In this document: positions 33,030 through 41,449 of the stretch, in pieces
Layout: each line of letters opens with the position of its first letter
Position numbering within the stretch: the first letter of the stretch is position 1
From: Paenibacillus radicibacter
GTDB taxonomy: Bacteria; Bacillota; Bacilli; Paenibacillales; NBRC-103111
Length of the DNA stretch: 64,000 bases
Assembly (NCBI RefSeq): GCF_024721995.1
Contig: NZ_JANQBC010000003.1
Location: forward strand, 62,001-126,000
Reading direction: 5' to 3'
The notes under the pieces: model-generated
Told to the model about the DNA's origin: nothing
What the model saw: the letters and a program-made list of their open reading frames with translations, nothing else
Database searches by the model: none
Position numbers and translations under genes: made by a program

Positions 33030-34493
33030 TTACTTCCCTGCTGGAATAAACGCGCTAATATCAACACCTAATCCTTGTGCTAAACGCATGCCGTATTCCC
33101 GATCAGCACGGAAGAAGTTACAGATCGCAAGCAGCTTTGTCTGTTCATTCACGCTTTGCAGATCGCCTACCAAGTTCGCAATAAGATTGTCACGTTCTTG
33201 CTCAGAGAATGTACGGTAACGCTCTCCTGCTTGAGCGAAATCGTTCGTCTTTTCAATCTTCTGGCGTGTAACCGGTCCATTCACGGCAACTTCGGAATCC
33301 CTGTATGCAGGAGCTTCTTTCAAGCTGTGTTCATGACGGCTTGGTTCATAGTTAATGGATGATGGATTCTGCTTCGTCTGCATCGCTCCGTCACGTTGGT
33401 TGTTGCGTACTGTCGCATACGGGCAGTTAATGGGCAGCTGCATGTAGTTCGTACCTAAGCGGTGACGCTGTGTATCTGGATAAGAGAATAAGCGACCTTG
33501 CAAAAGCTTATCTTCCGAAGGCTCAATACCAGGTACAAGTACACTTGGTGAGAATGCAGCCTGCTCGACTTCAGCGAAGAAGTTGATTGGATTGCGATTT
33601 AAAGTCATCGTACCCACAAGTTGGTACGGGATCTGAGCTTCCGGCCATTGCTTCGTCGGATCAAGCGGATCGAAGTCGAACTTGTCAAAGTCTTCAGGTG
33701 CTAACATCTGCACTTCCAAGTCCCACTCAGGGGAGTTGCCAACCTCAATGTTACGGTATAAATCTTTCGTTGCATGGTTGAAATCTTGTCCCTGTACTTC
33801 ACGTACTTCGCTCGCAGACAAGTTGCGAACGCCTTGCTTCGGATTCCAGCGGTATTTCACATAAGTCAATTTACCTTCTGCATTAATCCATTTGAATGCA
33901 TGAACACTGAATCCTTCCATCTGGCGGTAGTTCGCAGGTGTTCCATAGTCCGAGAATACCCATGTGAGCATATGCGTAGATTCCGGTGTCAGCGACATGA
34001 AATCCCAGTAGCGATCCGGCGTCTGGATGTTCGTATCTGGCGCTGGTTTAAGGGAGTGTACCATGTCTGGGAATTTCATCGCGTCGCGAATGAAGAACAC
34101 GGGCAAGTGATTGCCGACAATATCATAGTTCCCCTCTTCCGTATACAACTTCACCGCAAATCCACGCGGATCACGTGCTGTCTCTGGAGATCCTGCTGAA
34201 TGAATAACCGTTGAGAAGCGAACGAACACTTGTGTTTCCTTCCCTGCCTCTTGTAAAAATGCCGCCTTCGTATGCTCCTGCATACTGCTGTGCGTCACGA
34301 ACACGCCATGTGCACCTGCACCACGCGCATGTACAACTCGCTCTGGAATACGTTCTCTATCAAAATGTGCGAGCTTCTCGATCAAGTGATAATCTTCTAA
34401 TAAAGTCGGTCCATTCGGACCTGCTGTACGGGAATTCTGATTGTCGCCAACAGGCGTTCCTTGGTTCGTCGTTAATGTATTAAAATGAATCAT
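33030..34493 (-). CDS. katA: Monofunctional heme catalase
   Basis: Decomposes hydrogen peroxide to water and oxygen in the cytoplasm. The 487-residue small-subunit catalase has the distal His in ERVVHARGAGAHGVF (about residues 50-65), the conserved Asn in VGNHLPVFFIRDA, and the proximal heme Tyr in RLFSYPDTQRHRLG near residue 335. The length is that of clade 3 KatA. ATG 34493 lies seven bases after AAAGGTGG. A PerR-like box sits 28 bases upstream and the perR gene is 1 kb away, so peroxide induction is expected. Confidence 0.96.
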   Translation of the reverse strand: MIHFNTLTTNQGTPVGDNQNSRTAGPNGPTLLEDYHLIEKLAHFDRERIPERVVHARGAGAHGVFVTHSSMQEHTKAAFLQEAGKETQVFVRFSTVIHSAGSPETARDPRGFAVKLYTEEGNYDIVGNHLPVFFIRDAMKFPDMVHSLKPAPDTNIQTPDRYWDFMSLTPESTHMLTWVFSDYGTPANYRQMEGFSVHAFKWINAEGKLTYVKYRWNPKQGVRNLSASEVREVQGQDFNHATKDLYRNIEVGNSPEWDLEVQMLAPEDFDKFDFDPLDPTKQWPEAQIPYQLVGTMTLNRNPINFFAEVEQAAFSPSVLVPGIEPSEDKLLQGRLFSYPDTQRHRLGTNYMQLPINCPYATVRNNQRDGAMQTKQNPSSINYEPSRHEHSLKEAPAYRDSEVAVNGPVTRQKIEKTNDFAQAGERYRTFSEQERDNLIANLVGDLQSVNEQTKLLAICNFFRADREYGMRLAQGLGVDISAFIPAGK

Positions 34494-34520
34494 TGCGCTG
34501 CCACCTTTCGTTCTCTATAT

Positions 34521-34535
34521 TTAGACTTAATCTAA
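34521..34535. promoter_or_regulatory. PerR-like operator of katA
   Basis: TTAGACTTAATCTAA, a 7-1-7 inverted repeat with one mismatch. It resembles the PerR consensus TTATAATNATTATAA and lies just upstream of the catalase ribosome site. Confidence 0.7.
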
Positions 34536-34634
34536 ATCTTTTGTATAGAAAAATCATACCATTCGAACGAATGACATTCATGAAGAGTTCATGAAGTCAT
34601 GATGAAGGTTTCATGAAGGTTTGGCAGCACGCCA

Positions 34635-35381
34635 TTAATCAGCAAGACGATATCCAATTCCTCGAACTGTCGTTATATATTTGGACGCCTTCGGGCTATC
34701 GCCAAGCTTCTGGCGCAAGCTTTTCACATGAACATCTACAATATTACTCCCGCCAAAATATTGGCTGCCCCATACAGCATCCATCATGGCTTGACGTGAA
34801 AGTGCAGCCCCATCTGCTTCAAGCAATACTTTAAGCAGATCGAATTCAATACGCGTTAGATCGATACGCACTTCTCCGCGACTTACGATCATTTTACGAG
34901 AATCAAGCATGAGATCTTTAAACACCACTTGTCCTAAGCTCGCGCTTACTTGGACGTTCGACTGTGCTGGTGATGCAAGACGGTTTTCTACGATGAGTAA
35001 TTCAACGGCTTCACGCACAGCCTTACGATCAGCTGGCCACTGGATATACCGATGTTGATCAGAATGTTCCACTGGATCAGGTACACGCGATACGAGGTGG
35101 ATCGTAGGAATATTCCACTCACTACTGTCCATCTCAATTCCTGCATGACTCTGATCCAATACAAGTACATCTATCTTTAACATCGCTAACAAATCATCCT
35201 TTATATGGTGAAAGACCATCACGTCGAAGCAGTGCTCCGAAAGAATGCCTACAAGCTCCTGCAAACCCGCTGGATATGGACTAATTAAGACAATCCGGTT
35301 TGTCGACTTGCACACTGCTCCTTCTGGGAAGGAAGAAGGAATCCGATTACTTGATGTCATTAATTTTTCATTTGTTGACAT
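34635..35381 (-). CDS. Orphan winged-helix (OmpR-type) regulator with degenerate receiver
   Basis: A 248-residue protein. The C-terminal winged helix (about 150-248) is a normal OmpR/PhoB DNA-binding domain: RIEFDLLKVLLEADGAALSRQAMMDAVWG and a VDVHVKSLRQKLG recognition helix region. The N-terminal half resembles a receiver only weakly: LVLDQ occurs where the phospho-Asp would lie (about residue 75), but the acidic cluster after strand 1 and the conserved Lys are missing. It is probably not phosphorylated. There is no kinase partner. ATG 35381 lies ten bases after AAGGAG. It overlaps the 3' end of perR by 22 bases and precedes katA, so it may share in oxidative-stress control. Confidence 0.82.
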   Translation of the reverse strand: MSTNEKLMTSSNRIPSSFPEGAVCKSTNRIVLISPYPAGLQELVGILSEHCFDVMVFHHIKDDLLAMLKIDVLVLDQSHAGIEMDSSEWNIPTIHLVSRVPDPVEHSDQHRYIQWPADRKAVREAVELLIVENRLASPAQSNVQVSASLGQVVFKDLMLDSRKMIVSRGEVRIDLTRIEFDLLKVLLEADGAALSRQAMMDAVWGSQYFGGSNIVDVHVKSLRQKLGDSPKASKYITTVRGIGYRLAD

Positions 35382-35755
35382 GCCAAGCACACTCCTTTAA
35401 ATACGATATGCTCCTCCTCGATCTTATAGCCTGTATCTGCTGCAACTTGCCTCACCCAGTCTTCTGGTACATGCGCAAACACCTCATCTACCTTACCGCA
35501 TACCCGACAAATGATATGCTGGTGATCGTCCATATGTCCGTCGTACCTACTTGCATCTCCTTCAAGCTTGAGCTCACGCACCATACCCGCCTCTGTTAAA
35601 TAGCGTAAGGAATTGTAAACCGTCGCATAAGCAAAATTGTGCCCTCCCACACGCAGACGCTCAATAATATCTGCTGCAGTCGGATGGTCGTCGGCTTTGG
35701 TTACAATTTCATAGATCGCTTTACGCTGCGGTGTGAGTATTCCTTTTCGAGTCAT
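35360..35755 (-). CDS. perR: Fur-family peroxide-responsive repressor
   Basis: A 131-residue Fur-family repressor, best read as PerR. The winged helix covers about residues 1-75 (TPQRKAIYEIVT ... YATVYNSLRYLTEAG). The metal-sensing segment DDHQH and the four structural zinc Cys (CRVC and CLAC) are present. An Asp follows CRVCGK in VDEV, at the position that distinguishes iron-sensing PerR from Fur. ATG 35755 has GGAGG seven bases upstream; the longer frame from 35815 runs through the operator. Boxes of the same type occur before perR itself and katA, supporting autoregulation and catalase control. Confidence 0.88.
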   Translation of the reverse strand: MTRKGILTPQRKAIYEIVTKADDHPTAADIIERLRVGGHNFAYATVYNSLRYLTEAGMVRELKLEGDASRYDGHMDDHQHIICRVCGKVDEVFAHVPEDWVRQVAADTGYKIEEEHIVFKGVCLACQQMKN

Positions 35756-35778
35756 GTTATGGCCTCCATCATATTGAT

Positions 35779-35793
35779 TTAGACTTAGTATAA
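35779..35793. promoter_or_regulatory. PerR-like operator of perR
   Basis: TTAGACTTAGTATAA, a 7-1-7 arrangement with 11 of 14 matches to TTATAAT-N-ATTATAA. It is 24 bases upstream of the perR ATG; a second half site AATCTAA overlaps it downstream. Confidence 0.6.
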
Positions 35794-35812
35794 ATCTAAA
35801 TGTGTGAACGCG

Positions 35813-35859
35813 CAACAGCCTCTTTGCAAACCCGCAAAAGGAATGCTCAGAGGCTGTTG
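35813..35859. other. Long hairpin between yezD-like gene and perR
   Basis: CAACAGCCTCT pairs with AGAGGCTGTTG; inner TTGC/GCAA. Neither strand has a clear T tract, so it may be an RNA stabilising or regulatory hairpin rather than a terminator. Confidence 0.6.
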
Positions 35860-35890
35860 ATTAGGCGTTGACAACACATATCTTCGATCA

Positions 35891-36103
35891 TCATTTATGT
35901 GATTTTTGGCGTTCGATTTCTGCCTTCACTTCAATAGCTTGCACTTTATTAGCGCCATTCTCATACCGATTACGCTGTGTACGCTCAATTTGTACGATTC
36001 GTCCATCGTGAACAATAATTTGTACCGCTCCATACTCGAGACCATTTAAGCTTTCCACAATACGTGATTTCCATACCTCATCAATTTCAAGCGCTCTTCC
36101 CAT
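35891..36103 (-). CDS. YezD-like small protein (DUF2292)
   Basis: A 70-residue protein of the DUF2292 family (B. subtilis YezD). The core EYGAVQIIVHDGRIVQIERTQRNRY forms a predicted two-strand sheet around residues 23-47. The C terminus is charged and helical. GGAGGG precedes the ATG by six bases. The family is often found with sulfur-assimilation genes; here the sulfate importer lies just upstream in the same direction, with a hydrolase between. Function is unknown. Confidence 0.85.
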   Translation of the reverse strand: MGRALEIDEVWKSRIVESLNGLEYGAVQIIVHDGRIVQIERTQRNRYENGANKVQAIEVKAEIERQKSHK

Positions 36104-36140
36104 TACATTCCCTCCAATTCACGTAATTGAGTCTTGCCAG

Positions 36141-36992
36141 TTAGATCGCCCAGTCCTGCCAATCATTCTTGCGCTTATCAATATATTTCAGCCATTCTGC
36201 CGTCTTCTTGATGACCTGCTCATAGCTTTCTTTGGATGAAAATGTATGATTTCCTTGTAAAATAACTTCTTTATCGCACTGCCCATCTCCGCGCAGCCAG
36301 AACACACGCTGATACAAAAAGCAGTAATCCACGGGTATAACATCATCGGCTGTGCCGTGCAGTAACAGAACATCGCCTTTGAACTGCCCAATCTGCTGTA
36401 AGAATGGCTGGTATTTCCCTAGCGATTCGAAAAAGCTCGTGTGCAGATCATAACCCAGATAATCGGCTTTCCCTTTACGAATCGCTTCTTCATATACGGG
36501 TTTACCAACAATATTCACGATGTTATTCAGCGGATGGGCAACAGCAGCCCACATCACAACGGTCTTTACGCGCGTATCTTCCACCGCCGTTAGGATCGCT
36601 GTCGCACCGCCAAGGCTGTGCCCAATCAGGATGACACGCTCAGGATCGACACCCTCAAGAGACAGACCATAATCGAGCACCTTCCTCGTCTGTTCAATAA
36701 AGGCATCTAGTCCTCCCTTGCCATATTCCCCGGTACTCTCTCCGCAGCCGCCATAGTCAAAGCGAATGACCATGAACCCTTGCGAACTTAACTCCCTTGC
36801 TGTTTTGACAAATAATCGATCTGTACCCATTTTGTTACCAACAAATCCATGGCAAATAATAATGAGCGGGAAAAGTTCCGTATTTTCATCTGAGTCGCTC
36901 TCCCTATTTGCCTCTTTCCCTGTCCACTGAGGTTCATGTACAACGGCAGCGAGCTCAGCCTGATCGGATTGAATAGATAATGTATACTCCAC
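36141..36992 (-). CDS. Alpha/beta hydrolase (serine esterase-like)
   Basis: A 283-residue cytoplasmic alpha/beta hydrolase. The oxyanion-hole segment is IIICHGFVGNKMG, the nucleophile elbow is GHSLGG at about residue 125, the acid lies in LHGTADDVIPV, and the His is in GNHTFSS near residue 255. It resembles esterases that act on short acyl or feruloyl esters, but the substrate cannot be read. GTG 36992 lies eight bases after GGAGG. It follows the sulfate importer ATPase gene by 36 bases in the same direction, so it could be co-transcribed. Confidence 0.85.
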   Translation of the reverse strand: MEYTLSIQSDQAELAAVVHEPQWTGKEANRESDSDENTELFPLIIICHGFVGNKMGTDRLFVKTARELSSQGFMVIRFDYGGCGESTGEYGKGGLDAFIEQTRKVLDYGLSLEGVDPERVILIGHSLGGATAILTAVEDTRVKTVVMWAAVAHPLNNIVNIVGKPVYEEAIRKGKADYLGYDLHTSFFESLGKYQPFLQQIGQFKGDVLLLHGTADDVIPVDYCFLYQRVFWLRGDGQCDKEVILQGNHTFSSKESYEQVIKKTAEWLKYIDKRKNDWQDWAI

Positions 36993-37028
36993 AACCGCTT
37001 CCTCCTTTAATGTTCTTCTGTCTTTTAT

Positions 37029-38090
37029 CTAGATATAAACAGGCAATGGGTCCGTCTTCTGCTTGTTGACGAGTAACGTGGTCTTCTCATGATCAAACAC
37101 GTACAAGCGATCGATGCATACATGCACTTGATCCCCTGGAAATAGAGGAACTTGATCAAGCCCACGGTACGCATACAACTGATACTGCCCTACCTGTACT
37201 TCCACCTGCCAATTCGAGCCTCGGAAATACACATGTTTCACGATACCCAACTCAGCTGCTGATGGGACTGACAGCTCATTCTTCCCACCTATTTCAACGA
37301 ATTCCGGACGAATAATCGCCTTAGCATCATGCCACTCAGGATAATCGAATCCCCGGAGTCCTGTGAATCTATCAAGTGGGCTCGACTCTCCAACGAATCC
37401 TGCGACGAATGGAGTCTGTGGATGCTGGTAGATCGCAATCGGGGAACCCTTCTGTTCCAATCGGCCTTCATGAATAATCATGATCTCATCGGCAACTTCC
37501 ACCGCTTCTTCCTGATCATGCGTAACGAAAATCGTCGTGATCTTCACACGATCGATCATCTCTCGAAGCCATGACCGAAGCTCTCTCCTTACTTTCGCAT
37601 CAATCGCTGCGAACGGTTCATCGAGCAGCAGCAGCTGTGGCTGTGGAGCCAATGCTCGAGCGAAAGCGACCCGCTGCCGTTGACCGCCAGACAACTGATG
37701 CGGCAGTCGATTCTCTAAACCTGACAACCCTGTCAGTTCGATTAGTTCTCTAACGCGATTGTGAATATCCGCTTTTCGTTGCTTCTGGATCGTTAGACCA
37801 AAGGCGATGTTATCGAACACGGTCATGTGCTTGAACAGTGCATAGTTTTGAAAAACAAAACCGATCTCACGCTTCTGTGGCGGCAGTCCATTAACATGCA
37901 CTCCGTTAAACAGAATATCGCCTGAATCAGGTTCCTCCAGCCCTGCGAGCATTCGAAGGATGGTCGTCTTGCCTCCGCCACTCGGCCCTAGTAAACCGAT
38001 GAGCTTTCCTTTTTCAATATCAAAACTAATCTGCCTTGCAGCTTCATAATCACCGAATGACTTCTGCAGCTGATTGACCGTAATGTGCAT
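37029..38090 (-). CDS. cysA: Sulfate/thiosulfate importer ATPase
   Basis: ATP-hydrolysing subunit of the sulfate importer, 353 residues. The ABC domain (1-235) has Walker A GPSGGGKTT, signature LSGGQRQR and Walker B LLLDEPFAAIDAKVRR. The C-terminal part is a TOBE-like regulatory domain found in CysA. Its ATG overlaps the cysW stop codon (TAATG), giving coupling. The reading frame extends upstream to 38132 inside cysW without a ribosome site. Order sbp-cysT-cysW-cysA is the usual sulfate transport operon. Confidence 0.93.
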   Translation of the reverse strand: MHITVNQLQKSFGDYEAARQISFDIEKGKLIGLLGPSGGGKTTILRMLAGLEEPDSGDILFNGVHVNGLPPQKREIGFVFQNYALFKHMTVFDNIAFGLTIQKQRKADIHNRVRELIELTGLSGLENRLPHQLSGGQRQRVAFARALAPQPQLLLLDEPFAAIDAKVRRELRSWLREMIDRVKITTIFVTHDQEEAVEVADEIMIIHEGRLEQKGSPIAIYQHPQTPFVAGFVGESSPLDRFTGLRGFDYPEWHDAKAIIRPEFVEIGGKNELSVPSAAELGIVKHVYFRGSNWQVEVQVGQYQLYAYRGLDQVPLFPGDQVHVCIDRLYVFDHEKTTLLVNKQKTDPLPVYI

Positions 38091-38974
38091 TACACCCCAC
38101 CGCCTTTCTTGTGATCTTGTGCAAATTTCCACTCTAGAATGGCTTTGACAACCAATGTAACAATGGCAAGCAATACGAGTAAGGAAGCAACCGCGAACGA
38201 CGCCGAGAATTTGTATTCGTTATACAAAATCTGTACATGCAGCGGAATCGTGTTCGTCTCCCCGCGAATATGACCAGATACTACAGATACTGCACCGAAC
38301 TCACCCATTGCTCTTGCATTACAGAGGATCATCCCGTAGATGAGCCCCCACTTCATATTCGGAAGCGTGATGCGCCAGAAGATCGTCCATCCTTTGGCAC
38401 CGAGTGTCGTTGCTGCCTCTTCTTCCCCTGTACCTTGAGCCTGCATCAGTGGGATAAGTTCCCTCGCAACGAATGGGAAGGTGACGAACAACGTCGCAAG
38501 GACAATTCCTGGTATGGCGAAAATAATCTTGATATCATGCTCCGCTAAGAAACTTCCGAAGAAGCCTTGCGCACCGAATAAGAGAACGAACACTAACCCC
38601 GCTATAACAGGTGATACAGCAAAAGGCAGATCAATCAGCGTTAACAAAAGCTGCTTGCCTCTAAACCGGAATTTCGTAACTGCCCACGCGGCTGCAAGCC
38701 CGAAGATCACATTCAAGGGTACGACAATCGCTGCTGTAATAAGTGTTAATCGAATCGCTGCTAGTGCATCTGAATCGAGCAAGGATGCGAAGTACACTTC
38801 AGCTCCTTTTTTGAAAGCTTGGGTGAAGATGGTTACGAGCGGAAGAATCAGCAATAAGACTAGGAAAAATAATGCTACTGCAATAAGCAGCCACTTGATC
38901 CCCTTCGATTCTGATAAATGTGCCGGTCGCTGCTGCGTCGGAGCACCCAGGTTCGCTGTAGGTAATTGAGCCAT
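38090..38974 (-). CDS. cysW: Sulfate importer permease CysW
   Basis: Second membrane subunit, 294 residues, with six predicted helices (first at about 28-50). The EAA coupling loop appears as [23 protein letters not shown] near residue 190. The final membrane helix and [18 protein letters not shown] segment are typical of CysW. ATG 38974 has AGGAGG five bases upstream; cysT ends nine bases before. Confidence 0.93.
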   Translation of the reverse strand: MAQLPTANLGAPTQQRPAHLSESKGIKWLLIAVALFFLVLLLILPLVTIFTQAFKKGAEVYFASLLDSDALAAIRLTLITAAIVVPLNVIFGLAAAWAVTKFRFRGKQLLLTLIDLPFAVSPVIAGLVFVLLFGAQGFFGSFLAEHDIKIIFAIPGIVLATLFVTFPFVARELIPLMQAQGTGEEEAATTLGAKGWTIFWRITLPNMKWGLIYGMILCNARAMGEFGAVSVVSGHIRGETNTIPLHVQILYNEYKFSASFAVASLLVLLAIVTLVVKAILEWKFAQDHKKGGGV

Positions 38975-38983
38975 GGAATCCTC

Positions 38984-39820
38984 CTATTCCGCGAGCAGAC
39001 GACGACTACTCCGCCACTGCAGCATGTTGATAATAAGCAATAAAATGAACGACAGTAGCAGCATCACAAGTGCAATCGCAGTTGCGCCTGCATAATCGAA
39101 TTGCTCAAGTTTCGTCATAATGAGAAGCGGCGTAATCTCGGTCTTCATCGGCATGTTGCCAGATATAAAGACGACGGAACCATACTCCCCAACCCCGCGG
39201 GCAAACGCAATGGCAAACCCGGTAAGAAGCGCAGGAAATACTTCAGGAAATATGACTCTTCGGAAAATCAACCACCGTCTCGCCCCAAGGCTTACAGCAG
39301 CCTCTTCAATATCTTTATCCAGCTCCTGTAGAACAGGCTGAACCGTACGTACAACGAAAGGAATCCCAATAAACACAAGTGCAATCACGATCCCAAGCGG
39401 GGAATAGGCGGTCTTGATGCCGAGTGGTTCGAGCATCGAGCCAATCCATCCATTCGGCGCATAAATCGCTGTTAATGCGATACCCGCCACTGCGGTTGGT
39501 AGTGCGAAGGGCAAATCTACTAAGGCATCAATGATGCGCTTGCCCGGAAAATCATAGCGGACAAGCACCCATGCGACGATAAAGCCGAATACGGCATTCA
39601 CAATCGCTGCTAGAAATGAAGCTCCAAAGCTAAGGTTGTAAGACGCGATGACGCGTGGATCAAGCACGGTATCCCAGAATTGCCCCCAGCTAAGCTGGGT
39701 GCTTTTCAGCAAGATAGCGGTTAAAGGTATAAGCACAATCAGTCCCAAATACACAATCGTGTAGCCCATCGATAAACCGAAACCAGGTAGGATGCTGCGC
39801 TGTTTCAAACGTTTGGTCAC
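38984..39820 (-). CDS. cysT: Sulfate importer permease CysT
   Basis: First membrane subunit, 278 residues with six predicted helices. It has the EAA loop [23 protein letters not shown] and the CysT segment [25 protein letters not shown]. The frame continues to 39901 into the dispersed repeat, which would add a false MRQRP N terminus. GTG 39820 follows AAGGAG by nine bases and gives the expected start. The repeat copy B lies between it and the binding-protein gene. Confidence 0.92.
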   Translation of the reverse strand: MTKRLKQRSILPGFGLSMGYTIVYLGLIVLIPLTAILLKSTQLSWGQFWDTVLDPRVIASYNLSFGASFLAAIVNAVFGFIVAWVLVRYDFPGKRIIDALVDLPFALPTAVAGIALTAIYAPNGWIGSMLEPLGIKTAYSPLGIVIALVFIGIPFVVRTVQPVLQELDKDIEEAAVSLGARRWLIFRRVIFPEVFPALLTGFAIAFARGVGEYGSVVFISGNMPMKTEITPLLIMTKLEQFDYAGATAIALVMLLLSFILLLIINMLQWRSSRRLLAE

Positions 39821-39868
39821 AAACACACACTCCTTTTTTTGTGGCGTCGCCAAGAGTTGCACCACTAC

Positions 39869-40028
39869 AGAGAAAAATAGTACTTCCGGTCGCTGTCTCA
39901 ATCGTGAATTTGAATTTATTTAATGGTATTTTCACGATTTCAAAGGCGAACTCACAACTTTTCCATAGGAAAAGTACTTCGTAAGCATTATCTTCGCTCC
40001 TCCAGTACTACTTTTCTCTTTCGTTCAC
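39869..40028 (-). repeat. Dispersed structured repeat, copy B (expanded arm)
   Basis: Shares the CTTCCGGTCGCTGTCTCA block and the AATCGTGAA/TTCACGATT hairpin with copies A, C and D. The variable arm after GGCGAA is enlarged by about 40 bases containing CTTTTCC-ATA-GGAAAAG. Its left terminal inverted repeat is eroded. Located between the sulfate-binding protein and permease genes. Confidence 0.8.
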
Positions 40029-40046
40029 GCTTGGAGACTTCAATCA

Positions 40047-41165
40047 TCACTTACCTGGTTTGTAGATTTGGTCGAAGACACCGCCATCGCTGAAATGGGT
40101 CTTCTGAGTCTTAGCCCAGCCGCCAAATTCGGGGTCATCGATTTTGAACAGTGGAATCGATGGGAATTGGCTTTCGAATTTCTTCGCTACTGAATCTAAT
40201 CGTGGACGATAGTAATTCTTAGCTGCAATCGTCTGTCCTTCTTCGGTGTAAAGGTATTCGAGATAAGCTTGCGCAACTTCACGCGTGCCCTTCTTATCCA
40301 CAACTTTATCGACAATCGCAACTGGAGGCTCTGCAAGTACGCTTACGGACGGTACGACAATCTCGAATTTATCCTTACCGAACTCGTTGATGGAGAGGAA
40401 CGCTTCGTTCTCCCAAGCAAGGAGTACATCGCCAATGCCACGTTCTACGAATGTCGTAGTGGAATCACGTGCACCGGAGTCGAGCACAGGAACGTTCTTA
40501 AATAGTTGGGTGACGAATTGTTTCGCTTTCTCTGGGTCATTGTTATTCTTCTTGAGTGCGTAACCCCAAGCGGCAACGTAGTTCCAACGCGCTCCGCCTG
40601 ATGTCTTCGGGTTCGGTGTAATGACAGAAGTGCCTGGCTTAATCAGATCGTCCCAGTCCTTGATCCCTTTGGGATTGCCTTTGCGAACCAGGAACACAAT
40701 CGTAGATGTGTATGGTGTGCTATTATCTTTAAACTCCTTCTGCCAACCTTCTTGAATAAGCCCTGCCGCCTGCACTTGATCCACATCATAACCAAGAGCG
40801 AGCGTCACAACATCTGCTTGTAAACCATCTACAACCGAACGTGCTTGCTTACCCGATCCACCATGGGATTGCTTGACCGTTAAGGTCTGACCTGTTTTAT
40901 CTTTCCAATATTTAATGAACGCTTTATTAAAATTGTCGTATAGTTCGCGAGTCGGATCATACGATACGTTGAGCAGTTCAATAGCAGCTTTCGCTTGCGG
41001 TTTATCTGTTGGCTGCGCCCCTTTTGAAGGATCTGGCGTGCTCGTTGATTGTCCTGAACTTTGTGTAGACCCTCCGCAAGCTGCTAAGCCAAGTACAAGT
41101 GCTGACGTAACTGTAAAGATGGACATCTTCCTAAATAAACTTCCTACACCACCGAATTTCGCCAC
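40047..41165 (-). CDS. sbp: Sulfate-binding lipoprotein
   Basis: Substrate-binding lipoprotein of the sulfate importer, 372 residues. The signal sequence ends with the lipobox LGLAAC (Cys about residue 30), then a Ser/Thr/Pro-rich linker. The mature part has sulfate-binding family segments [26 protein letters not shown] and [20 protein letters not shown]. It starts at GTG 41165 with GGGGTAGG five bases upstream. First gene of the operon, preceded by a promoter and a long structured leader. Confidence 0.93.
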   Translation of the reverse strand: MAKFGGVGSLFRKMSIFTVTSALVLGLAACGGSTQSSGQSTSTPDPSKGAQPTDKPQAKAAIELLNVSYDPTRELYDNFNKAFIKYWKDKTGQTLTVKQSHGGSGKQARSVVDGLQADVVTLALGYDVDQVQAAGLIQEGWQKEFKDNSTPYTSTIVFLVRKGNPKGIKDWDDLIKPGTSVITPNPKTSGGARWNYVAAWGYALKKNNNDPEKAKQFVTQLFKNVPVLDSGARDSTTTFVERGIGDVLLAWENEAFLSINEFGKDKFEIVVPSVSVLAEPPVAIVDKVVDKKGTREVAQAYLEYLYTEEGQTIAAKNYYRPRLDSVAKKFESQFPSIPLFKIDDPEFGGWAKTQKTHFSDGGVFDQIYKPGK

Positions 41166-41325
41166 AATAACCTACCCCTTTTCATAACTTAAATAAATGA
41201 AATAACTTCTCTATGGGGCTCGCCTACTGCAAGCGCGAATCCACATCACAATCCGACTGTGACGGGTCTCCGGTGGTCCGGTGGACAATCAATTTAACTA
41301 TTCCGATAAGATTACTATGATTAAT
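41166..41325 (-). promoter_or_regulatory. Structured 5' leader of the sulfate importer operon
   Basis: About 160 bases between the expected start site and the GTG. It holds a perfect 8-bp tandem repeat (CCACCGGA twice, minus strand, 41284-41269), CACA/TGTG and ATCCACATCACAATCCG-type pairings. The SAM-I core sequences are absent. Upstream part ATAGTAATCTTATCGGAAT may be an operator, for example for a CymR-like regulator, but I cannot confirm a match. Confidence 0.45.
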
Positions 41326-41331
41326 GACAGT

Positions 41332-41361
41332 ATAGTACCATTAATAGGTAAAAAGTGTCAA
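41332..41361 (-). promoter_or_regulatory. Sigma-A promoter of the sulfate importer operon
   Basis: Minus strand TTGACA (41361-41356), 18 bases, TACTAT (41337-41332). Confidence 0.65.
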
Positions 41362-41383
41362 TTGCTATTTTATAGAAAAACAA

Positions 41384-41426
41384 AAAAAGCTGGAAATCGC
41401 CTACGATAGGCATTCCAACTTCAGGC
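41384..41426 (-). terminator. Terminator of the MarR-MFS operon
   Basis: Minus strand GTTGGAATGCCTA pairs with TAGGCGATTTCCAGC, with one small internal loop, followed by seven T. Confidence 0.8.
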
Positions 41427-41449
41427 TACATGATTATGGAACAAGCTTC

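Noticed and set aside
41166-41325. SAM-I (S-box) riboswitch in the sulfate operon leader
   Set aside because: The conserved S-box segments (AGGGA and the GGCAACC region) are not found on the transcribed strand.
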